DNA from: Clostridiaceae bacterium BL-3
GTDB taxonomy: Bacteria; Bacillota; Clostridia; Clostridiales; Clostridiaceae
DNA length: 64,000 nt
Assembly (NCBI GenBank): GCA_902809985.1
Contig: CADDXC010000001.1
Location: 682,001 to 746,000 of the forward strand
Direction: 5' to 3'
The position numbers and the translations under genes are program-made. Positions 56,611 through 64,000 of this stretch are shown here, in pieces. How positions within the stretch are numbered: position 1 is the stretch's first letter; every line of letters begins with the position of its first letter. Below the pieces are notes generated by a model, which had not been told where the DNA came from, made no database searches, and saw only the letters and a program-made list of their open reading frames with translations.

Positions 56611-56700
56611 GAGAGGAGTTGAAAAAAGCCGCTATATGGCAAGTAATGAACATTGTAAGTCGGCCACATATTTTATGTTTTTAAATAGCGGAATATATTT
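56611..56700 (+). promoter_or_regulatory. tsf leader: Shine-Dalgarno 82 nt upstream of ATG with a stem between
   Basis: GAGAGGAG (56611-56618) is followed by 82 nt before the tsf ATG. CCGCTAT (56629-56635) pairs with ATAGCGG (56685-56691), and inside it TATGGC pairs with GCC-AC-ATA. The ATG is directly preceded by AATATATTT, with no ribosome binding site. Length, ends and fold parallel the rimM leader at 44695. Confidence 0.6.
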
Positions 56701-57621
56701 ATGATAACTGCACAAATGGTAAAAGAACTCAGAGAGAGAACTGGAGCAGGAATGATGAACTGCAAAAAAGCTTTGAAGGAAGCCAATGGTGATACTGAAA
56801 AGGCTATTGAAATATTGAGAGAAAAAGGGTTAGCTGCTGCAGCTAAAAAATCTGGTAGAATAGCTTCGGAGGGGTTGGTTAAAACCTATGTTTCAGAAGA
56901 TGGAAAAACGGCATCAATAGTAGAGGTAAATTGTGAAACCGACTTTGTAGCAGTGAATTCGGATTTTGTAAGTTTTGTGGACAATTTAGCAAAACAGATA
57001 ATCAGTTCTAATTCTTCTACCGTAGAAGAATTACTTAAGGAAAAATATATATTAGATGACAGTAAAACTGTGGGGGAAACATTAATAGCTCTGATTGCAA
57101 AATTAGGAGAAAATATGGCGGTAAGGCGATTTAAAAAGTTTTCTGTTTCCAAGGGATTAATTGAAAGCTACATTCACGGCGGGGGCAGAATAGGAGTCCT
57201 GGTGAAACTGGAGTGTGATAATCAAGACCATATTTTAAAAGAAGTTGCAAAGAATGTGGCTATGCAGATAGCTGCTACAAATCCATTGTTTTTAGATAAA
57301 AATTCAGTAGATGACAATACTCTAAATAAAGAAAAAGACATATACAGAGTTCAGGCATTAAATGAGGGGAAACCTGAAAAAATTGTAGATAAAATAATTA
57401 TGGGAAAAATTCAAAAATATTATAAAGAAAACTGTCTGATTGAACAGATATGGGTTAAAGATTCCGATTTTACTATTGATAAATATATTAAGAATAAATC
57501 GAAAGAAATTGGTGCACCGATAAAAGTGTCTGATTTTGTTAGATTTGAAAAGGGCGAAGGAATAGAGAAGAAAGAAGAAGATTTTGCCGAGGAAGTTCGT
57601 AAGCAGATAGAGAGTAAATAG
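56701..57621 (+). CDS. tsf: Translation elongation factor Ts
   Basis: A 306-residue nucleotide exchange factor for EF-Tu. It has the UBA-like N-terminus ([19 protein letters not shown]), the VNCETDFVA motif near 79 and a [12 protein letters not shown]-type segment near 157. The ATG at 56701 agrees with the family start. No ribosome binding site is adjacent, unlike almost every other gene here. Confidence 0.96.
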   Translation: MITAQMVKELRERTGAGMMNCKKALKEANGDTEKAIEILREKGLAAAAKKSGRIASEGLVKTYVSEDGKTASIVEVNCETDFVAVNSDFVSFVDNLAKQIISSNSSTVEELLKEKYILDDSKTVGETLIALIAKLGENMAVRRFKKFSVSKGLIESYIHGGGRIGVLVKLECDNQDHILKEVAKNVAMQIAATNPLFLDKNSVDDNTLNKEKDIYRVQALNEGKPEKIVDKIIMGKIQKYYKENCLIEQIWVKDSDFTIDKYIKNKSKEIGAPIKVSDFVRFEKGEGIEKKEEDFAEEVRKQIESK

Positions 57622-57630
57622 TAACTGAAA

Positions 57631-57657
57631 AGAGAACACTGGGTGTTCTCTTTTTTT
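57631..57657 (+). terminator. Terminator after tsf
   Basis: AGAGAACAC, TGG, GTGTTCTCT and seven T. Confidence 0.9.
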
Positions 57658-57701
57658 AAGATGTGAAAAAACTGTAAATTTTAAGTTTCACTTTATGATA
57701 A

Positions 57702-58433
<732 letters not shown>

Positions 58434-58450
58434 AAGAGGAGGTATTTTAT

Positions 58451-59008
58451 ATGATTAAGGATACTTTGAAAAGTGCAGACGAGAAAATGGGGAAAACTAT
58501 AGAATCTTTAAAAAGGGAACTAGCTTCAATGAAAGCTGGGAGAGCTAATCCTGCCATACTGGATAGAATAGAGGCAGAATATTATGGGACAATGACTCCT
58601 ATAAATCAAATGGGGAACATATCTATTCCAGAGGCCAGAATGCTTGTAATACAGCCGTGGGATAAAAATGCATTAAAAGCTATAGAAAAGGCAATATTAA
58701 AATCGGACCTGGGTATAAATCCATCTAATGATGGGGAAGTTATAAGGCTTATAATACCTGAGCTGACAGAAGAAACCAGGAAGGATCTGGTTAAGAAGAT
58801 AAAAAAACTAGGGGAAAATGCTAAAGTGAGTATAAGAGCAATAAGAAGAGATGGTAATGATAAGTTGAAGGCACTTAAAAAAGAAAATGATATTTCGGAG
58901 GATGAAATAAAAAAAGCTGAAGTGGAAATCCAAAAGAAAACTGACAGTTTTATAAAAGGTATAGATGGTATAGTTGAAGAGAAAGAAAAAGAAGTTATGT
59001 CGTTATAA
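58451..59008 (+). CDS. frr: Ribosome recycling factor
   Basis: A 185-residue factor, the usual length, that splits post-termination ribosomes with EF-G. It has the GRANPAILDRIEAEYYG segment near 31 and RRDGNDKLK near 132. The ATG at 58451 follows AGAGGAGG at 8 nt; a longer in-frame reading inside pyrH lacks support. pyrH-frr-uppS-cdsA-dxr is the standard order. Confidence 0.97.
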   Translation: MIKDTLKSADEKMGKTIESLKRELASMKAGRANPAILDRIEAEYYGTMTPINQMGNISIPEARMLVIQPWDKNALKAIEKAILKSDLGINPSNDGEVIRLIIPELTEETRKDLVKKIKKLGENAKVSIRAIRRDGNDKLKALKKENDISEDEIKKAEVEIQKKTDSFIKGIDGIVEEKEKEVMSL

Positions 59009-59016
59009 TAATTTTT

Positions 59017-59042
59017 AAAAACCTGCCTATAGCAGGTTTTTT
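59017..59042 (+). terminator. Terminator after frr
   Basis: AACCTGC, CTATA, GCAGGTT followed by a T-run. Confidence 0.85.
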
Positions 59043-59085
59043 ATGAAAACTAAAATTAGTAATAGTAATGAATGGAGACATACTT

Positions 59086-59853
59086 ATGTTAAGATTTTTT
59101 AATGATGGTAGAGAAAAAAAATATAAAAACGAAGATATATCTATTGATTTAAATAATATTCCAAAACATATAGCTATCATTATGGATGGAAACGGAAGGT
59201 GGGCCAAGGAACGAAATCTTCCGAGAGTAATAGGACATAAAGCAGGAGTGGAAACTATAAGAGAGATTGTAAAGGAGTGCAGTATTTTAAAAGTAAAATA
59301 TCTTACATTGTATGCTTTTTCCACTGAAAATTGGAAAAGACCTAAAGATGAGGTAAGTGCACTTATGAATATCCTAGCAGAGTATTTAAAAAAGGAATTT
59401 AAGGAATTAGACGATAATAACGTGATAATAAATTATATAGGAGATATATCCAGATTGCCGAATATATGTCAGAAGGAACTTGTTGCATGTCATAAAAATA
59501 CTGAGGACAATACTGGGTTGACCTTGAACTTGGCATTGAATTACGGTGGAAGGGATGAAATAACTAGGGCCTTTAAATTGATCTATGAAGATATAAAGTC
59601 CAAAAAAATAAATGAAGAGGACATAAATGAGAATATGATAGCAAATTATATGTATACTAAGGGTATGCCTGATCCTGATCTCATAATAAGACCCAGTGGA
59701 GAACAGCGCTTGAGTAATTTCCTCCTGTGGCAGTGTGCCTATTCGGAATTTTGGTATTCCAATATAAAGTGGCCGGATTTTAGGAAGGAACACCTTTATA
59801 AGGCTATTTTTGATTATCAAAATAGAGACAGAAGATTTGGTGGAGTGAAGTGA
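59086..59853 (+). CDS. uppS: Undecaprenyl diphosphate synthase
   Basis: A 255-residue cis-prenyltransferase that makes the C55 lipid carrier for cell wall synthesis. IIMDGNGRWAKE near 30 carries the catalytic Asp; RPSGEQRLSNFLLWQ near 205 is the second signature. Two in-frame ATGs exist; the one at 59086 has GGAGA 7 nt upstream and is chosen over 59068, which has none. Confidence 0.95.
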   Translation: MLRFFNDGREKKYKNEDISIDLNNIPKHIAIIMDGNGRWAKERNLPRVIGHKAGVETIREIVKECSILKVKYLTLYAFSTENWKRPKDEVSALMNILAEYLKKEFKELDDNNVIINYIGDISRLPNICQKELVACHKNTEDNTGLTLNLALNYGGRDEITRAFKLIYEDIKSKKINEEDINENMIANYMYTKGMPDPDLIIRPSGEQRLSNFLLWQCAYSEFWYSNIKWPDFRKEHLYKAIFDYQNRDRRFGGVK

Positions 59854-59878
59854 TTTTCATCAGATGATGAAAATTTTT
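59853..59878 (+). terminator. Terminator-like hairpin after uppS
   Basis: ATTTTCATC, AGAT, GATGAAAAT followed by five T, starting at the stop codon. Confidence 0.6.
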
Positions 59879-59929
59879 AACACAGCCCAAAATCAACATT
59901 GATTGTGAATTGTATATGGAGGTGGATAA

Positions 59930-60727
59930 GTGAATAATAGATATTTAGGAGCAGTTACACTCATACCCTTTATTCTGATTTTATTTTTAGGTGGAATTTA
60001 TTTAAAATATGGAATTATGATCATTTCACTTATGGGAATGTATGAGTTTTACAAGGTGATAAAGGGAAGAGGCATAAATGCCATAAATATAATAGGATAT
60101 TTACTCTGTATAGCGTATTATGTTACTTTAGGTACTGAGGCAAACTATAAATTTGTGTTTTTTACCATAATTGTTTCAATGTTTATGTTATTGTGTATTC
60201 CTGTTTTAGATACGGAGTATAATTTTATAGATGTAGCCTGTACTGTATTTGGATTTTTATATGTATCGTTGTTTTTTAGCTCTATGGTTTTGGTTGACAA
60301 TATGTCTTACGGAAGATATTTTGTATGGATTATCGTTATATCTGCCTGGGGATGTGATACGGCTGCTTATTATACAGGCAGATTTTTAGGCAAGAGGAAA
60401 CTTTGTCCCAAGGTAAGCCCCAAGAAAACTGTAGAGGGATCTATTGGAGGAATATTGGGAAGTGTGATTATATGCACTCTGTTTGGATTATTTGCCCTTA
60501 AAAGGGGTGTGCCAATGACATTACATAATTATGTTGCAATGGGAATTTTATGCGGTTTTTTTTGCCAGTTTGGCGATTTAACTGCCTCTTCGATAAAGAG
60601 ATATGTAAAAGTGAAGGACTACAGCAATTTAATACCCGGGCATGGAGGCATTTTGGACAGATTTGATAGCATACTTTTTTCAGGAGTAATAGTATTATAT
60701 TATTTAATGTTTATAGCTTTTATTTAA
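59930..60727 (+). CDS. cdsA: Phosphatidate cytidylyltransferase
   Basis: A 265-residue polytopic membrane enzyme that makes CDP-diacylglycerol from phosphatidate and CTP. The signature SSIKRYVKVKDYSNLIPGHG and then GILDRFDS near 220-247 fits the family pattern (S-x-x-K-R...K-D...H-G-G...D-R). The start is GTG after GGAGGTGG. About seven membrane segments. Confidence 0.96.
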   Translation: MNNRYLGAVTLIPFILILFLGGIYLKYGIMIISLMGMYEFYKVIKGRGINAINIIGYLLCIAYYVTLGTEANYKFVFFTIIVSMFMLLCIPVLDTEYNFIDVACTVFGFLYVSLFFSSMVLVDNMSYGRYFVWIIVISAWGCDTAAYYTGRFLGKRKLCPKVSPKKTVEGSIGGILGSVIICTLFGLFALKRGVPMTLHNYVAMGILCGFFCQFGDLTASSIKRYVKVKDYSNLIPGHGGILDRFDSILFSGVIVLYYLMFIAFI

Positions 60728-60729
60728 GA

Positions 60730-60765
60730 GGGGAAGTATATTTTATGTACTTCTCTATTATTTAT
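60730..60765 (+). terminator. Weak terminator-like hairpin after cdsA
   Basis: GGGGAAGTA and TACTTCTCT pair with wobbles around 12 nt, followed by an interrupted T-rich tract. Confidence 0.4.
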
Positions 60766-60847
60766 TTTATAAGATAAATATGGTATAGTTAAACATGTTA
60801 AAATCTTGTTCAACTTATGGTTGTGATTTGATAAGGAGTTGTTATTT

Positions 60848-62005
60848 ATGAAAAAAATTTCAATACTTGGGACTACGGGTTCTATAGGAACTCAAACCCT
60901 GGATGTATTGAGAAAAGATAGAGAAAATTTTAAGCTTATAGGGATCTCGGCAAATAGCAATGTGGAAAAGCTTTTGAAAATAGTGGAGGAGTTTAAGCCA
61001 TTATATGCGGTGGTAACTCAAAAGGAAGCTTATTTAAAATTTAAAGAATATTTTAGGAATAAAAATGCGAATTTAGAAATATTATTTGGTACAGAAGGAT
61101 TGAATACCATAGCAAGCTTGCCGGAAATTGATATGGTGGTGACTTCAGTGATGGGAATGTCAGGACTGGTTCCAACTATAAGAGCCATTGAAGCGGGAAA
61201 AGATATAGCATTGGCGAACAAAGAGACTCTAGTTGTAGGTGGGGAACTGGTTAAAAAGCTAGTGAAGAAAAATAATGTGAATCTGATTCCTGTGGATTCA
61301 GAACACAGTGCTATTTTCCAGTGCCTTCAAGGAAATGAAGACAGTGATATAGAAAAAATACTCATAACTGCTTCTGGCGGACCTTTTAGAGGGAAAAACA
61401 GAAAAGAGCTTTTGAATGTTACTGTTCAGCAGGCATTAAGACATCCAAAATGGCATATGGGAAAGAAAATCACTGTAGATTCTGCCACACTTATGAACAA
61501 GGGATTGGAAGTCATAGAAGCACACTGGCTTTTTGATTTACCTTATGAGAAAATAAAGGTAGTAGTTCACCCTGAAAGTATTGTCCATTCCATGGTAGAA
61601 TATAAAGACGGAAGTGTTATAGCACAGCTTGCCAGTACAGATATGAGACTCCCTATCCAATATGCCTTATATTATCCTAAAAGAGGTGAACTTGTAGTGG
61701 ATAGGTTAAACTTCTATAATTTAAAAAATTTGACTTTTGAAAAACCTGATATAGATACTTTTAAACCATTGAAATTGGCTTATGAAGCTGGGAAAATTGG
61801 TGGAACAATGCCAGCTATATTGAACTGTGCAAATGAAGAAGCTGTAGAACTTTTCCTTTTAAATAAAATTAAATTTTTAGATATAGGCTACATAGTGGAA
61901 ATGTGTATGAATAAATTTCCTCCTAAAAATAATTTTCAATTGGAGGATTTACTTCATATAGAAATAAAAGTTAAAGAATATGTAAAAACTAAGTTTGGTA
62001 GATAA
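60848..62005 (+). CDS. dxr: 1-deoxy-D-xylulose 5-phosphate reductoisomerase
   Basis: A 385-residue NADPH enzyme for the second step of the MEP isoprenoid pathway. LGTTGSIGTQTLDV (residues 6-19), ANKETLVVGGE near 122, DSEHSA near 148 and GGPFRGK near 178 are present. The ATG at 60848 is 9 nt after AAGGAG; an in-frame TTG at 60839 abuts the site. It works with ispG (63071), upstream of uppS substrates. Confidence 0.97.
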   Translation: MKKISILGTTGSIGTQTLDVLRKDRENFKLIGISANSNVEKLLKIVEEFKPLYAVVTQKEAYLKFKEYFRNKNANLEILFGTEGLNTIASLPEIDMVVTSVMGMSGLVPTIRAIEAGKDIALANKETLVVGGELVKKLVKKNNVNLIPVDSEHSAIFQCLQGNEDSDIEKILITASGGPFRGKNRKELLNVTVQQALRHPKWHMGKKITVDSATLMNKGLEVIEAHWLFDLPYEKIKVVVHPESIVHSMVEYKDGSVIAQLASTDMRLPIQYALYYPKRGELVVDRLNFYNLKNLTFEKPDIDTFKPLKLAYEAGKIGGTMPAILNCANEEAVELFLLNKIKFLDIGYIVEMCMNKFPPKNNFQLEDLLHIEIKVKEYVKTKFGR

Positions 62006-62029
62006 GAAATATGATTAGGAGGAATAAAT

Positions 62030-63040
62030 TTGTATATAATAGCAGCCATAATTGCCTTTGGGGTATTGATTATAATTCATGAATTGGGACACTTTATAAT
62101 GGCAAAACTAAATGGAGTAAAAGTTGAAGAGTTTTCCATAGGTATGGGTCCCAGGGTTTTTGGAATAAAGGGAGGAGAAACAGAATATTTAATAAAGCTG
62201 CTTCCTATTGGCGGTTACGTAAAAATGCTTGGAGATGAAGGTAAAAGTGATGATCCAAAGGCTTTTAACAATAAGAGTCCCATTAGGAAACTCAGTGTTG
62301 TAATAGCTGGGCCCATAATGAATTTCATACTGGGGATTGTTTTGTTTGCAATTATAGCTTCTGCCAGGGGATATGTATCCCCGGTGGTAAAGAGCACAAT
62401 ATCGAATGAACCGGCAGCTATGGCGGGTATTAAAGCTGGTGACAGGATAACCAGAGTAAATAATTCTAAAATTTCAACTTTTGAAGATTTTGTAACTCAA
62501 GTGTATACTGCAGGTGGAAATCCCATTAAGGTAACTTATGAGAGAAAGGGAGTCCCAAATCAGGTTATGTTAACTCCGGTCAAGGATAAAAAGGAAAACA
62601 GGTATATGATTGGGATTGAGGGAACATTGGTAACCAGCCCTAATATTGGGCAATCCATATCCTATGGATTTATAGAAACTAAATCACTGATAAAGCAGAC
62701 ATTTACTTTTTTTAAGATTCTATTTAGAGGCAAGGCATCAATGAATGATGTGGGCGGCCCCGTAACTATAATAAAGATATCTGGGGCAGCGGCAAAAGCT
62801 GGTATACTGAGTTTGCTTGCTTTCTCAGCTTATATAAGTATACAACTGGCTATATTTAATATAATACCATTTCCAGCACTGGATGGGGGATATATATTCT
62901 TGTTTTTATTTGAAATAATAACGGGAAGGAAAGTAGATGACAATAAGGTTGGAATGATAAATTATGTGGGATTTGCCATACTGATGGCGCTTATGGTTCT
63001 TGTGACAGTAAAAGATATACTTTACCCTGTACAATTTTAG
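62030..63040 (+). CDS. rseP: Site-2 metalloprotease RseP/RasP
   Basis: A 336-residue intramembrane zinc protease. HELGH at residues 17-21 lies in the first membrane helix, a PDZ domain covers about 115-190, and the PALDGGY metal-ligand motif is near 282. It cleaves anti-sigma factors and remnant signal peptides in the membrane. The start is TTG after AGGAGG with 7-nt spacing. Confidence 0.96.
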   Translation: MYIIAAIIAFGVLIIIHELGHFIMAKLNGVKVEEFSIGMGPRVFGIKGGETEYLIKLLPIGGYVKMLGDEGKSDDPKAFNNKSPIRKLSVVIAGPIMNFILGIVLFAIIASARGYVSPVVKSTISNEPAAMAGIKAGDRITRVNNSKISTFEDFVTQVYTAGGNPIKVTYERKGVPNQVMLTPVKDKKENRYMIGIEGTLVTSPNIGQSISYGFIETKSLIKQTFTFFKILFRGKASMNDVGGPVTIIKISGAAAKAGILSLLAFSAYISIQLAIFNIIPFPALDGGYIFLFLFEIITGRKVDDNKVGMINYVGFAILMALMVLVTVKDILYPVQF

Positions 63041-63070
63041 AAAATCGATCTGCCATCTGGGGGTGAAATA

Positions 63071-64000
63071 ATGAAAAGACTGAAAACTAGAAGAATAAAA
63101 GTTGGAAGTATATTTATAGGTGATGATTTTCCTGTGGCTGTGCAGTCAATGACTAATACGGACACGAGAGATGTAGAAGCTACCGTAGCTCAGATAAGTG
63201 AATTGAAGGGGAATGGATGTGACATAGTAAGATGTGCCGTTCCTGATGAAGAAGCTAGTAACGCACTTAAAAGGATAGTGGAAATGGTGGATGTACCCGT
63301 TGTAGCTGATATACATTTTGATTACAGATTGGCTCTTGATTCTATAGAAAATGGGGTTTCAGCTCTTAGGATAAATCCCGGGAATATTGGTGATATATAT
63401 AGAGTGAAAGAAGTGGCCAAAGAGGCTAAAAAGATGAAAATTCCCATTAGAATAGGAGTAAACTCTGGATCCTTAAAAAAAGACATATTGGATAAGTATG
63501 GGAAGGTATGTGCAGAAGCCCTTGTGGAGAGTGCATTGGAACATGTGAGAATACTGGAAAACGTGGGATTTTACGATATAGTCATATCCATAAAATCCTC
63601 TAATGTAGCTCAAATGGTGGAAAGTTATAGAAAAATATCTAAAATTGTAAATTATCCACTGCATTTAGGAGTAACTGAGGCAGGCACTGTCTGGAGGGGC
63701 ACTATAAAATCAGCTGCTGGGATAGGGACTCTTTTGATGGAGGGTATAGGAGACACCATAAGGGTGTCTCTTACTGGAGATCCGGTAGAGGAAGTGAGAG
63801 TAGGGAAGGAAATATTAAAGTCCTGCGGCCTTTTAAAAGAAGGGATTGAATTCATATCATGTCCTACCTGTGGTAGAACAGAGATCAATTTAATCGAAAT
63901 AGCTAAAGAAGTAGAAAATAGGCTTTCAAATGTGCGTAAAAATATAAAAGTAGCTGTTATGGGATGCGTGGTAAATGGCCCGGGAGAAGCAAGGGAGGCA
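63071..64000 (+). CDS. ispG: 4-hydroxy-3-methylbut-2-enyl diphosphate synthase IspG (3' end outside window)
   Basis: The first 310 codons of a protein normally near 350 residues. It starts KRLKTRRIKVGS, with AVQSMTNTDTRD near 23, a TIM-barrel, and the Fe-S cysteines in CPTC (near 264 and 267) and GCVVNGPGEA (near 299). It converts MEcPP to HMBPP in the MEP pathway. The ATG follows GGGGGTG. The gene is open at the window edge, not truncated by mutation. Confidence 0.96.
   Translation, partial: MKRLKTRRIKVGSIFIGDDFPVAVQSMTNTDTRDVEATVAQISELKGNGCDIVRCAVPDEEASNALKRIVEMVDVPVVADIHFDYRLALDSIENGVSALRINPGNIGDIYRVKEVAKEAKKMKIPIRIGVNSGSLKKDILDKYGKVCAEALVESALEHVRILENVGFYDIVISIKSSNVAQMVESYRKISKIVNYPLHLGVTEAGTVWRGTIKSAAGIGTLLMEGIGDTIRVSLTGDPVEEVRVGKEILKSCGLLKEGIEFISCPTCGRTEINLIEIAKEVENRLSNVRKNIKVAVMGCVVNGPGEAREA

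Noticed and set aside
56619-56684. A 21-codon TTG-initiated ORF in the tsf leader
   Set aside because: The ribosome binding site touches the TTG and the peptide is nondescript; kept only as a minor alternative to the structured-insert idea.

Overview
The window is 64 kb of AT-rich, low-GC chromosome from an endospore-forming Firmicute, most likely Clostridium sensu stricto. The evidence is the sporulation genes spoIVA, spoVM and ylbJ, the CodY regulator, the PrpC/PrkC pair, a clostridial-type L32, a pta-ackA acetate pair, and strong AGGAGG-like ribosome binding sites with frequent GTG and TTG starts. Species cannot be fixed from sequence alone. I see no insertion sequence, prophage, CRISPR array, tRNA or rRNA. 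Nearly all genes are core and most lie on the + strand.

Layout. 1-6.5 kb: phosphate uptake (DUF47 protein and PiT permease), a DUF512 Fe-S protein, der, gpsA, spoIVA. 6.8-21.7 kb: one long housekeeping run of yicC, remA, gmk, rpoZ, coaBC, priA, def, fmt, a membrane Zn-protease, rsmB, rlmN, prpC, prkC, rsgA, rpe and thiN, many with overlapping ends. 21.8-24.5 kb: a small membrane protein, the 23-residue spoVM, a divergent rpmB, an Asp23-family gene and a fakA-like gene. 24.6-34.1 kb: recG, rsmD, coaD, a coiled-coil protein, inverted ylbJ and tmcAL, pta-ackA, a DUF177 gene and rpmF. This resembles the Bacillus ylb cluster with pta-ackA set inside it. 34.2-48.8 kb: plsX, acpP, rnc, a radical-SAM gene, a 31-residue membrane ORF, smc, ftsY, ylxM, ffh, rpsP, a KH protein, rimM, trmD, rplS, lepB, rbgA and rnhB. 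48.8-52.4 kb: yraN, a small membrane protein and comM on the minus strand, then dprA. 52.5-64 kb: topA, codY, rpsB, tsf, pyrH, frr, uppS, cdsA, dxr, rseP and ispG (cut by the window end).

The genes cover translation and ribosome assembly, protein targeting (Ffh, FtsY, LepB), lipid and isoprenoid supply (PlsX, ACP, CdsA, UppS, Dxr, IspG), chromosome maintenance, and growth or sporulation signalling.

No new multi-gene system is evident. The most unusual signal is at the level of translation starts. Three core genes, rimM, tsf and topA, lack a usable Shine-Dalgarno next to the ATG. Each instead has a strong one 32-82 nt upstream, with an inverted repeat in between. The rimM and tsf inserts are nearly the same length (81 and 82 nt) and share ends and fold. 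In topA a perfect 9-bp hairpin would bring the Shine-Dalgarno to a normal 8-nt spacing. Two promoters (acpP, rpmB) also carry perfect inverted repeats between -35 and -10.
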